Positions 42,201 through 54,114 of a stretch of DNA of 64,000 nt are shown one piece after another. The stretch lies in the NCBI RefSeq assembly GCF_040581485.1, contig NC_090131.1, positions 30,812,032-30,876,031 of the forward strand. The letters run 5' to 3'. The DNA comes from Linepithema humile (lineage: Eukaryota > Arthropoda > Insecta > Hymenoptera > Formicidae). Every line of letters begins with the position of its first letter. Position 1 is the stretch's first letter. The position numbers and the translations under genes are program-made. Under the pieces are notes generated by a model. That model ran no database searches, was not told where the DNA came from, and saw nothing but the letters and a program-made list of their open reading frames with translations.

Positions 42201-45200
42201 AAAATACAGTTGGCACTTTCAAAAATATAAAATTGAATTATTGAGTTGAAAAATTATATAAATCATAGTAGAGGGATTTTTTTTTACACAATTATTTGCA
42301 TAACCGTTGATACAATCACCCTTCGGGAGAATTGCATTCCGCACAGTAATTAAATGTATCGCGCTCGCGGTATAATATTACGTTCTGCGCTGCTTTCATT
42401 CACATAGTGAAAATCGCGCATACTGATGTTTTATTTCAAAAAACGAGTCCGCACTGTAATAAAGTTTTTGCGATCGAATATCAATATGAGTCGTGTAAGT
42501 TTAAAAGGATGCAATTAAATAACGCGATATGAGGTATCTAATTTAGAAGATACTAATTTCACAAAATAATGACCTTCCGGTATGCATTAAAATAATAATA
42601 ACACTTTGAAATATTGATGAATATTCTCTTTCAGGAATTACAACACGATTTCGTTGCGAAATGTTCAATACCGCGTCGGATTTCCGACTATTCATTCAAC
42701 ACCCTATCGACTCCATTGAACATGTTATTTCGGATAAAATCCGCTCGCAATATATAATTTCACGTGTATAAAAAAATTTTTTTGCATGTTCGTTAGAAGC
42801 AGGTATGAATCGATATATTGCACCGCGATTTTCTGTGCTGCTACGGCGATGTTGTAGCAATGACAGATAATGAAAGCAAGTCGATTTTAATCCTGAAAAC
42901 TGCACGTACGCGACGCTGAATCGTTTTTAATTAATAACGCGGACCATTGCAAGCTTGCAGTTTATAGAGGCGTGTCGCATAGTTGGTGACGATTAAATGC
43001 CATCCGCTCGAACGGAATGCGTTATTAAATACTTGTAACGCGTGCGCTTGAGTGCCGATCATAAATTGCATAATTATCGGTTCGCGCAATTGCATTGCGC
43101 TCTCAAAATTCGCGCTCCGTCACGCACTGTCAATTTTCATTATAGGATCGACGCGCATCACGATTTTCTCGATTGTACATTATTTCCAGTGGTTTGGTTT
43201 TCGCGGATACGCATGAGAACGAGAACTGATCGAGCTTATCGTATTTATTCGCGCTAATCGAAAGGTCACATTATGCGATAAAGTGATGTCGTATAATGAT
43301 CACCGCATTCACGAATTATGTAAGCGCACTAGATTTACAGCAAATTCCAGTTTGATGAATTTAACAAGTGTGTGAAAAAGTTTATTTGCTTGCCATTCGC
43401 AATTACTGTTGAGAAATTAAAATTCTGGGTGTACGTTCCTAGTTTTCAATGCTAATTTTACCATTAGAGCGAATTAAGGCTTCCCAAAGTTTTCAAGCTA
43501 ATAGCAGCGCGCGATGATGCATTAAAAAGTTTTCGGCATGCTAATGTAGCATTAATAATCCTTAGCTTTTTACTTCAAACGTGCGGTGTTTGTTAAATAA
43601 GTGTTATATAATTATTTCACTTGCAAAAGCATTAAAAATACCAAAAGTTAACTACAAATAATTAGAAAGACAAAGTGCAAAGTCGGATCGTTTGGTATTC
43701 TTCAAATGCAATTTATAAATGCAATTTAAATGCAATTTTTATTTTGCCTTCGTTGTACAGCTTTGTTCCTTTGAAAATAAATCAAGCTGGCTAAAAGCGT
43801 CCATCATTTTACCGGAGGCATAAAGCTGTTTAACTCGTGAGGAATTCGGCACTTTTACTCGTTTAAACTTAATCACATCTTAATAAAACGTTCAAATTCT
43901 ATCTAGATTTCCGACGAAAAATAAATTCTTATTGAATTTCGAAGCGGCCATATTTGCTGAAAGTATAAAATGAACGATACTGCAAATATGGTCTGCAAAT
44001 ATCGCAAAGTAACGACCGCTATTTTTCGTCCGATTTGCGATGCCTTGCCAAGAAGTATGTATTAGAAAGTTCGTGCACGAAGTATATCACTTCTGCTGAG
44101 ACATTTATTGCGAAAAGTATACTTATATTTTCGCCGTGAGAGAAAATATTGGAAACTGTGTTAACATAAAACTCGTCACTATTAAAAACCATCGTTTCTT
44201 CCTGCGCCTTTCTTATTGCACTATTAAACGCAGTTTCCTTGTTGACATAGAACAGTGACGTGAACGAAGCTGGTAGGTAGGTATTTGCGAAACGATAAAG
44301 GCCCGAACTTTGAAAACTACTGCCGTCAACATCGTCGCTAATGGACGTTAACACAGAGAGGGGTGAGATTTTCTAGCACATTGCGGCTGATCTTGTGGTT
44401 AACATTCTCCACTTTGCACTTTATCTCTCTCTTTCTCTCTTTTTCTCTCTCTCTCTCTCTCACTCTCACTCTTTCTTCCTTTCTTTCAAAGATTTAAAGT
44501 ACTTTCTCGCTTTGCCGCATATGCGGGCATACAACACTTGAAAACAATTAAAAACTCACCGGGAATTAAACGGGAGAAGGGAGATCGTGCCGTGTATCTG
44601 CGATTTCTGCTATTTCCCGCGTCGCACACGTATCCTGTGTGTATAACGTCCGGGTAGAGTGGTGTATGCAACAGGATTTAAGGGATGGACGATCGCAACG
44701 GGCTGCGCGCCTCTACGATACTGGCCGGCTGTCTGGCAGCACTCGCTTGGCGACGCTAGCAGAGCCAGAGCGCGTACTCCAGACGCCGACCTATCGCGGC
44801 CCATCGCCCAAACGGGATCCGATCCAAGGTTTTTCACCACCAACAGCCTATATCTCGACGTGGTGAAAACTGCCATAATGTAATTTGCGACTCGCAACTC
44901 TGTAAGAAACGCGTAATGTAATTTACATCTTTTCCAAATAGCTTCGACATAAATATTTTACAGTGAAACTTTGTATCATATTGGAATGAGTTCAGGTGAA
45001 AATAAAGAAATATTTAAAGAGACATTTCTCATTCGTGTACATTAAAACTTTTCGTTTTCATAGACAAACTATTATTTGTAACGCGATGTAAATCTACATC
45101 ACACGCAGTGCTTGCATTTATCGACAACTATTTATGTGTCGTATAATTACACCTTAATTTTCGATAATTTTTGTAGAAAAAGTATTTCCAATATTTCACA

Positions 45201-47480
45201 TTTTGAAGGATCGATTGAAACATTATTGGCAGAGACAGTATTAACTGATCAAACTGCAGATATATTGAAAATTGCAAATGAATAGAAAAATTGTATTTAT
45301 TTAACACTTTCACTGCCAATTAATATTTTAAATGGATATTCTATATGCGCTTTTTATTTATACATAATTTAATAGATAAATATCATCCTTTGAAAACTGC
45401 ACATACGCAAATATATATAAGATACTTATGCAAATAAATCCGATATTAGCTCGGATTCTTGTGTAAGAAGTCGCGGTTTGGCGGTGTAAGTATTGAGTTT
45501 TAAATTGCAACTGTCATCCGTTTCACAATGTGGATTTCATAACTATATGTTGTTTGATTGCTTGCGACAATTTCTCATTCATATGCATTAAAACTATACG
45601 TATTACTTTCTTCTCCTGTCTATCACTCAATTTTACGTCGGAATTCAATCACGAGTTTGCCGATTGGACGTATGCGTTTTATTCGCTTTTCGGCTGCTGC
45701 GGGATATCAATCATTCAGTCAACAATTTTTATCTATCAAAGTTGCTTTGTATGAGGAACAAAAACCATTCCTATTGTATTTTGAGATGAATAAGATATTC
45801 CTTAATGTTCTATCTTAACTCAGCAAAATAAGAGCTTCTGATTTATCAGCTAAATTCTTCATTTCACTATTTGTGAACAATGTTTGCGAGACTTTCTATA
45901 ATCAAAATTACAGAACTTTATAAAAATTAGGCTCATTTTAAAATTATTATACATTAACGTTTGGTAGTGCTGACAAGTAAATTCAAGAACCATTTAAGAG
46001 ACATATTAGAGTATTATTGGTGAATCGCATTTTCTGAAAAAATTGGTCCATTTCTACGATACGAGCGATACGAGAAATATTGTCTTCAAACGCTCATGTA
46101 ATCGAGAAAAAGTGCCGGCCATAATTCAATATCGATCTCAAGCAGAAGATGTGTTTCTGATTTATTACATGAGAGAAAAAGATAAAATAAAAGGATAAAT
46201 ATAAAGATAAAAGATAAAATTCTATTTTATCTTATAGAGAAATAAGATTCTTATTTTAACACAATATACGAATCTTTGAAAACGTGTTGATTTCAAAATA
46301 GATTAAGATTAATAATCCTCTAAATTGATGTGTGTTACGTTATACAAGAATTGTCACACAGTTTTTATCATACACACCGACTGAAATTTAGTTGCAAAAT
46401 TCGATGGTAGATTCGGACGGAATAAAAACGTGATGTACGTGAATCGACGGTAATTACGCGCGACACACGCGTTTCATAACGATTCATTATTTTACGAAAT
46501 AGCACGGCTTTTAATGGCTCTGCGATTCCGGCATACGCATAATGAAAACGGGATATAGATAGGAATGAAATTATATATATGTCGCGATTTGTTTTAAAGG
46601 ATTAAAAAGTGGATTAAAAAATGTAATATCTGTAATATAAAAATATTTGTCGAATGATATCTTCGAAGAATTCTTAAAATATTTCACATACATTTTTATA
46701 TGTGCATTTTATGTATGCATAGTGTATCAACGGGATGATCTGTGCAACTGACTACACTTCTGTCGAATATTGTCATCACGTAGCAGAACGTATAACAGTA
46801 TTTATTGATCCATTATCTAATAGAAACAATAGAACCGGTGATGTGGCTTCCATCTCATTGTGTTACTATAAGCGCAATTTTAGTCACCGGACATTTAATA
46901 TTAACTTAAAGTTCCGAATACGTTTCTATAGCGCAAGTATAGTTTGAGAATTGATATCTCATATTTTTTCATTGCAAAACGTATAATTAAATAGATTTCT
47001 AAAAATTGAAAGTTTTATCCAGTTTTTTTTCAACGTTAGTAAATCTTACAAATAATATTTTAATCTATTGAAGAATTTTTTGAGATGTTTAATAGTAATC
47101 GTCATGTCTTAATAATGACATTCAATAAATAATATAAGAAAATTTCTAACAATTAAAAAAGATAATCTGCTTCGATAAAAATATCGAAGCATTTACGCAT
47201 ACAAGCATCTGTTTTATTTAGGATAAAAAATATTCAAAAATATTAATCTGTATAATAGAAATGTATAATATATAAAATGCAATGAAAAGAAAGAAAGAAA
47301 AAAAGAGAAAAATAGCAATATAATATCACATTTAACGTATATTATTTAAAATATAGCTGAAACAACAAATGCAGAACGAATAAAACAGACATTCATATTT
47401 ATTTCTCGTTATTTTCTCTTCTCTTATTCCTGATACTATTTCACGTTTTTCACTTTTTTATGTCACACGCATCGTTGTAA
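36284..47480. other. Gene desert, third part
   Basis: No gene is recognised. GC-richer islands occur near 37.2-37.9, 40.85-41.3, 42.9-43.26 and 44.5-44.9 kb. The last has overlapping frames on both strands (minus 44610-44897, 95 codons; plus 44639-44883). A (TC)n tract lies at about 44420-44470, and a 14-bp tandem duplication (CCGAATTGTAAT units) near 38710-38740. Frames at 37299-37538 (minus) and 40943-41263 (plus) lack domain signals. Confidence 0.55.
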
Positions 47481-47569
47481 ATGTGTGTGTGTATGTGTGT
47501 GTGTGTGTGTGTGCATACATGCGTACATACACACATACACACATACCACATACACGCGCGCGCGCGCAC
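47481..47569. repeat. Long alternating purine-pyrimidine tract, (GT)n / (CA)n / (CG)n
   Basis: From 47481 to 47546 purines and pyrimidines alternate without a break for 66 nt: GT repeats, then a GCATACATGCG turn, then CA-rich repeats. After a single CC step the alternation resumes to 47569 and includes a 13-nt CG run at 47555-47567. The GT half and CA half are also roughly complementary to each other, so the tract can extrude as a cruciform as well as adopt Z-DNA. Confidence 0.93.
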
Positions 47570-48589
47570 CTGTGTTCTCTTTTTTTTTTAAATGAGTAAC
47601 TTAAATGACAGATCACATGTGACGAGATGGATCTCATGGAACGGTAGTCGCGGAATATTTTCGTTTTTTAGTCGTATGCTCTAATTGCACGGATAATCGA
47701 ATTGGGGAAAAAAAGTATGGTCGGGATTACCGATCGACGTGTTGCAGACGCGATGATTGAAATATTTTCAATTACTTATGCACACAGCGCTTTCAATTGT
47801 CACTTTGACCGAATGAACTGTTCAGCCAATTACAGAGCGGATGCAATATTGAAATGGCACGATACAAGCACATGCGTTAAATAGAAAACAAAAAAAATAA
47901 GAGAAATAAGTAATAAATAAAAATACATTGTAAGTTAGAGTAAATGTAAATAGGTGGAGATGGAAACCCTAAGGGGAGAATAAAGAATACATACATAATA
48001 AATAAAAATACATAAATAATTTTCTTCTTAAATAAAGCCTATTATTAATATATAATACACGCATACGTTTAACATAAAAATGTTGTTTAATAAAATTAAT
48101 AAATATTATTTAATGAAAAATTAGCTAAAAATTGCTCAGTTTTTATCTCGTATTAAAAACCGTTGATTAAATCTCAGAATATTGTATTTATCATCATATA
48201 GTAAAATTGTGCTGCGCATCAAGTTTAAAAAATGATAATAATTGTAATATGATAATAGTAAATGTGATAATAGTTAAAAAAATTAAAATTTATCTTAATA
48301 TATAATTTGGATATTAATCGTATCTTGTAGATATGTTTACTTAATTTAAAATTTTTTAGTACAGTCTTTGTAAGGCATTAATGTTGATGCCAAACATAAG
48401 TATCAAAATATCAATATGTGTAATTGTTAAAAGAAACATAAATAAACGATTACTTGATAAAAAATATTCAAAAATATAAATAAATGAAATAAACATTTCA
48501 CGTTAATAGTTTCTTGAACTTATTCTTTACAGGACTTTCTGTAATTAAAATTATAATCTCTATAATTTGAGAAATTTTAAGTTAGGCTA

Positions 48590-48625
48590 AAACCTAGCTA
48601 GACCTAACTAACCTAAAAAAATATG
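48590..48625. repeat. Degenerate CCTAA-like tract
   Basis: A short run of TTAGG and CCTAA-like words (TTAGGCTAAAACCTAG, ACCTAACTAACCTAA). CCTAA/TTAGG is the usual insect telomere unit, but the run is too short and irregular to call an interstitial telomere with confidence. Confidence 0.4.
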
Positions 48626-48696
48626 TTTGTAATAGTAGTAATTTCATAATACTTTTTGGTTTATTTAGAAAGAGAAGTATATTAATATGAAATTAC

Positions 48697-48811
48697 CCAG
48701 ACAGCATATCATATCTAAAAGACGTCCAAAGGATATCCCAAAGACGTTTTTGGAACGACAGGACGTCCTCTGGATATCCTTTGGATGTATTTTGAACATG
48801 TGTGCTGTCTA
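48697..48811. mobile_element. GACGTCC palindromic element, copy 1
   Basis: A 115-bp imperfect palindrome. The tips are CCAGACAGCA and its near complement TGTGCTGTCTAG. The inner arms share CATCCAAAGGATATCC-like and GACGTCC words in mirrored order. There is no coding potential. It shares tip (A-GACA-GCA type) and core words with the elements at 52384-52494 and 54115-54431, defining a small family in this window. It lies about 1 kb 3' of the Sply stop codon. Confidence 0.75.
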
Positions 48812-48858
48812 GATATTTTCTCTCAAATAACGGCTACTTATTATTTTGCAGAGATAAT

Positions 48859-48929
48859 GGTTGCGTTCCGATATTCACTGCCATTGTAAAATAGATTTCA
48901 ACATTGTTATTGAATATTGGAACGCAGCC
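48859..48929. mobile_element. Small inverted-repeat element with GGTTGCGTTCC tips
   Basis: The arms GGTTGCGTTCCGATATTCA (48859-48877) and 48911-48929 match in inverted orientation at 17 of 19 positions, separated by 33 bp. A 71-bp hairpin element like this is typical of internally deleted transposons. No target duplication was identified. Confidence 0.6.
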
Positions 48930-49630
48930 GATGTGGAGCACAAACGTATAGTATCGCAGAAATTTGAAATCTTAGGACTGTGGAAATAATATTTATAAAA
49001 TTTGAAAAACAACATCATAACCTATATTGGATTAGTGGTGAGATTTCTTGCTTTGCAAGTAAGAATCTTGAAATCTCATTGCTGTATTAGACACATTCGT
49101 AAATCGGTGCGCGGCTGACAATAATTATTTTATTAAAGGAGTTAATTTCAATTTTGTACTTACTTGATGATACTCCGTATAAGTCAGTTATTCAAGAATA
49201 AATAATTCTGCGTTTACTAGAATTGCTAAGAATCGCCAATAAAGTTTCTTCGAATTCGTTGCAAATTTCCTATGCGAAAATGGCTGAAGATGGCAAAGAT
49301 ATATAACCGGCGAGTCCACGAACTCGCGACTTGATTTGATAGGAATCCAAGTGATCCCGATATAGGGCGGAACTAGCCGACTAGTGACTTTTCTAGTTCC
49401 ATTGTGATATTTTCAAGGTACATGTAGCAACAAAATAAATGTACCATTTAACATTATCTTTATTTTAAAACTGATTTTATTTTAGAATATTCTTTATTCA
49501 TTATACTGTTTCATTACAATTTGCAATACATAAAAAAAGGATTTATTACACTTGAACAATAGACTTAACAATAAAAATATTTACTTATATATATTTATAC
49601 AAGTATATATTATACTTGACAATAGAAATA

Positions 49631-49636
49631 TTTATT
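49631..49636 (-). terminator. Candidate Sply polyadenylation signal
   Basis: AATAAA on the minus strand (TTTATT on plus), about 177 nt after the Sply stop codon. The surrounding DNA is very AT-rich, and further AATAAA-like hexamers occur nearby, so the site actually used is uncertain. Confidence 0.4.
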
Positions 49637-49812
49637 TATATATTTATAAGTATTTATAATGCAATATTCTATTTTAAAAATTATTAAAATAGTTATAAAA
49701 AATATTAAGCTATATTAAGCTAATTTTTTGTTTCTCTATTATATAGAAAAAATATATATTTTATATTTTGATTATGATATATAAAAATTATTTTTTTTTA
49801 AATTAACATTGT

Positions 49813-52205
49813 CTAATTTTCTTTAGTGAAATACATGGAATCCAAAAAGTATCTTGTAAGATCGCTCACAATGCTTCTGTCTGAGACACTTTGACTCGTT
49901 CCATACATTGCAAGCTGAAAAATATTACCCGATTAATAAAAAAATCCTATTTGTAATTATAAAATAAAATAATCCTATTTGTAATTATAAAATTGCCCAA
50001 GAGCAGTAGAATATATTAACAAGGGAAAAACTAGAAAAGATTGAAAAAAAGAATGTAAATCGTACGATAATCATCACTGTAAGTAATTTTACATCATCGT
50101 AATATGTATTTGCTGTTTTTACCTTGCCTTCTACTGGAATATTTGGGGTCTTCAAGATCGTTTCTAGTTCAAACTTAACGTCCTCTATGAATGAATCAGC
50201 TACTCCTGGCTCAGTATGCATATATGTAACACATATATGTATACCAGAAGGAAATTGCAATGTATTCAAGTTCCAGCCTTTGGCACTAAGGGCTTCCGAA
50301 AGTCTGTAGATATGAAATTTATTGGAACCTATCGCGATAACAGAAGTAGCTGGTGTACCAAACACAAAAATTCCATTCATTTCCCGTAACCTATTAAAAA
50401 AAAAAAGTATATATTTTTGTATGTATTGTGAGAATTTTTAATCAATTATCGTGTAAAAATATATTCAAAATAAATACTTTTGTTCGATATATTTGGTAGT
50501 TTCTATAATTTTCTTCGTGGACGCCACATATTCATTATATCCAAAATACATCATTGTTGCCCAGCAAGTTGCGATATTGGCACCAACTCGAGAACCATTT
50601 ATGGTAGGAGAACCATAAATGCCACCAGGCCAATCTGTGCTTACTGTATATTGATAATGTCGATACTTCTTATTTCTATAAAGAATTAGTGAAGATCCTT
50701 TTGGGGTATACGCGTACTGAAAAAGGATCGTTATTATAGAATCATGCGTCTACTATCATACTATTTCTTATATCAGATATTAATACAGCGCAGATAGATA
50801 CCTTGTGTGTATCAGCAGATATGCTGATCACCCCAGGAAGCCTAAAGTCAAAGGGTGATATATGATAACCAGCATCAGGCATGAAACAAGTTAGAAAACC
50901 ACCCAGACAAGCATCTACATGAACAGGTATGTTATATGTTATACCTAATTCAGAAATTGCTTCAATGTTATCCATTGTTCCATAGGGAAAATTTGGTGCA
51001 GAGCCTACTAACTATAAAAAATTTTTACACTCAAGTAAGCTTGTGGTATAAATTTGTACAATTATATTAGGTTACCATTATTGTATTTCTTGTAATTAAT
51101 TTTTTCATAGCTGGAATGGAAACTGCAAAACTATGCGGATTCACAGGTACATAATGTACTTTTATATTGAAGTACTGTGCAGCTTTGTCAAACGCTGCAT
51201 GAGCAGTAATTGGAATCACCATTTCTGGCTTTTTGATGCCTTTAATTTCACGAGCATAGTCTCTAAATGTTTTACATGCTAATAAAATAGACTCTGTGCC
51301 TCCTGTAGTCATCTAAAATGTACATTGCAAAAATCACATTAAATCTATAATTTTTATAAACTTTAAAAATAATGATAAAGCTACTTGCAGTTCCACAAGT
51401 TGTATCTTCTCCATGAAATAAGTGACAGGCTATCCTAACGACTTCTGCTTCCATTTTACAAATTCCAGGAAAAACATCTGGATGTAAGGGATTAGTATAA
51501 GATGCAATTGAGTAAATTTTTCCTACAAGTTCTAGCAACTCACTATCATGTCTATAAACTGTACCAGATACACGACCTGATTTCCAGTTATAATCACCTA
51601 AAAAAAAAAAAAAAAAAATTAGACAAATTAAAAATTGTGTGAGATAGTTTTAAAGGTATTTATTTGGTTGGTTAAAATATTGTAGCATTTACTAAGAGAA
51701 ACTAGTAATATTAATTAATTTTACCTAAGTAAACAGATTGGTTTACTAAATCTAATATTCTTTTATCTTTTAGACCATTTTCAGGAAGATGAACAATAAA
51801 TGGTATTTCTTTCAATCTTTGTAAAACATCCTTTTCGAAGATTTCATTAACATCATTCAGTTCCTTATCTATTTTGTTACGAATATAAGGAACATAACGA
51901 GCTAATTTGAACAGCTGTTTCTTTCCACGTTTCACAAGACCTATATAACATATACAATATACATATACATATGTAAAAACATCTACATTTAAAAAAACTA
52001 AAGTAATAATAATAAAATATAAATATTATATCAAATATATAAATATAATATTAAAATACTTACTTTCATCCTGATGAATAAAATTCCATAGCCATACCAT
52101 AGCGAGTGTAGTAGAGCTTGTCATAGCTACTATTTGCCATGGCTCTTTATTTGGAAATGCATTATTTACAAGTTTTGGTATATTATCCACATAGCACAAA
52201 TGCAT
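49813..52205 (-). CDS. Sply: Sphingosine-1-phosphate lyase, complete (8 coding exons)
   Basis: PLP-dependent ER enzyme that cleaves sphingosine 1-phosphate to hexadecenal and phosphoethanolamine, the exit step of sphingolipid catabolism. Exons in transcription order: 52064-52205, 51725-51940, 51389-51597, 51076-51312, 50802-51011, 50478-50716, 50123-50390, 49813-49914. They sum to 1623 nt, or 540 residues plus stop, close to human SGPL1 (568) and fly Sply (about 545). A membrane segment is at about residues 22-41 (after KEPWQ). Then come YTNPLHPDVFPGICKMEAE, MTTGGTES, SAPNFPYGT, HVDACLGG (Asp301), SISADTHK and the Schiff-base lysine K344 in YTPKGSS (codon 50699-50701). The C-terminal part has TDWPGG, NTLQFPSGIH and a LAMYG...DSMYFTKEN end. 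All introns are GT-AG except intron 51313-51388, which begins GCAAGT. The ATG lies five bases after a TTTTAG acceptor, so a 5'UTR exon exists upstream. Odd: YAYTPKG and GSRVGA replace the usual YG(F/Y)APKG and GSR(A/P)GG. Confidence 0.95.
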
Positions 52206-52383
52206 TTTTCCTAAAAGAAAAAAGAACGAATGTTATATTGAGAATGAATAAATATTGTAATATAAAATCATACTATTGTTAGTATGTGTTGTATGCTAAA
52301 AAATAACATATTGTCAACATTATGTGCGCCTAGCATATTGTTAAACTACAAAATATATGCCTAACACTTTGCTAAATAAATTT

Positions 52384-52494
52384 CTCAGACAACAGGCAAA
52401 TCTTAAAGACATGTGAAAGACGTCCAAAAAATGGCATTTTTTTCCTGACATTTTTTGGACGTCTTTCAAATATCTCATTTGTGTGTTGTTTGAG
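52384..52494. mobile_element. GACGTCC palindromic element, copy 2 (in Sply 5' intron)
   Basis: A 111-bp hairpin. The arm at 52414-52433 (TGAAAGACGTCCAAAAAATG) is perfectly complementary to 52449-52468, with a 15-nt loop. The outer tips are CTCAGACAACA and TGTGTTGTTTGAG. It has the same overall plan and core as copies 1 and 3. It sits between the Sply start codon and its probable 5'UTR exon, so it would be in the primary transcript. Confidence 0.78.
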
Positions 52495-52697
52495 TTTTGT
52501 AAATGTAACATATCATTTAATTTCACGCCTACTTAGCACTGTGTGATAACAATTTACTTTTAATAGCACATATTGTAATTTTTGTCAAGTAATTATGATA
52601 GTAAAATGATTCGACAATATTTCAAGGTAATTTGTAAGATAACACTGCGATAAACAATACACTTTAATGATTGTTGAGTCAACATATTAGCACTAAC

Positions 52698-52810
52698 CTC
52701 ACAAACTAACTCAGATATTATGAAACACTGCTGCGATCACCACCACCAACCCGCTAGCTTCTTACTGGAGTACTGGACAGCGCTAGAGTCTGATCTGAAG
52801 TGTGCTTGAA
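52698..52810 (-). promoter_or_regulatory. Candidate Sply 5'UTR exon and promoter region
   Basis: On the minus strand the sequence ends TTTGTGAG|GTTAGT, a plausible donor to join the TTTTAG acceptor at 52211. It is GC-richer than its surroundings and contains an imperfect GCGCTAGGTGCTAGGCGC palindrome at about 52828-52845 just upstream. No TATA box is seen. The upstream boundary is arbitrary, and the exon is inferred only from the splice site and position. Confidence 0.35.
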
Positions 52811-52845
52811 GAAAAATCTGTTCAGCGCCTAGCACCTAGCGCCCT

Positions 52846-54114
52846 CCCGGCAAGAATACAGCTGCATAAGAAGTAGTCCTGACGTGACGGATGCTCTCAT
52901 AATAAAAAAACAAGTTATTTATGCAAAAAGATTGAAAAATTGCAGTCACTACAATCATGGATCCTATAAAATATTGAGAAATTGACACAAAATCTCTCAA
53001 GGATACATAAATATATGACATCAATTCTATAAAAAGGTATATTAATACGATGACACAGCATGTATTAGAGATATTCGAACTTATCGCATTTTTTTTTATC
53101 TCTGTTGAACAGATATCTTATAAACATATATTTTAAGAAAAGTAATATCTTTTATATTATTAAAAATAATACAGGTAAAAATTTAATTAGCAGTAAATGA
53201 ATCATACATTTATATTTACGCGTAATATTTCCTCCTTTATTTACAAAGTCGATAATCGTTAATGTGTTCGGTAACAAAATTACATTGCACATATACAGAA
53301 TTATCGTTAGCTCTAAGGCAAGAACTGAATTAACAATATATTATTCGTACAAGAAAAACCGTTCCAATACAATATGTGGAATCGTCTCCTTATAATATAC
53401 TCAGTCGTAAGAGATTTATACATATAGCGTTTCCTTTTTTTAAGCACAACTTTAACGTTACATTAATAAAGAGAAAAACGAAGCATCTAACGTAAAGGAG
53501 AGGATTAACATATCTAGATTAACATGAGCTAGGCCGAACATTTTGGAGCTCAGTCACGTCTTAGGTGTTCACTCTGCAGAAAGTGGTTGAAAAAAAAATA
53601 GAATTAGCAAAGATCCAGAGACTATTTACTTGTAAATCTTGATCTTCCTTCTTAGACACATATCTTGGAAAATGTATGGCCTGAATGCAAATGTGTGGAA
53701 ATACGCGTGAAAACAAAGTCTCTCAAACTCTCTGAAACGGGAATATAGGTTTTTGAACTATTACATCGATCGTTGAAACTCGTCGAGTATTAATCTCGTA
53801 TGTTAAATAGGCGATTTCGTCAAATGCAAATGTAGGCACTCTATTCAATGGCGTTGAAGCATCGCGCGATCCTACAATGCGCTAAAATTCTCGAAGATTA
53901 CAAAAAAAGTACGTGATTTTTTAAATTTTATTTTATGTGTACGGATAATCACAGCATCGATTATTTGACTAGAAAATCGTTCTCGCGCGTTGTTTTATAC
54001 AATAATCTCCAAAGATAACGACCCATTTCTCAAGGATTAGTGATCCATATTTTTTCGGCAAAATTTAGTTTTAATAGTAGGGCAAATTAAAATAAATTTA
54101 AAACTGTTTAAGAG
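52846..54114. other. Intergenic, Sply to Tusp, first part
   Basis: AT-rich DNA with no recognisable gene. The minus-strand frame at 52836-53024 has no domain. There is no evidence here for a divergent gene sharing the Sply promoter. Confidence 0.55.

Noticed and set aside
52341..52526. 61-codon minus frame upstream of the Sply start
   Set aside because: It is the palindromic element translated, with no similarity to the Sply N-terminus, and is separated from the ATG by the intron acceptor.
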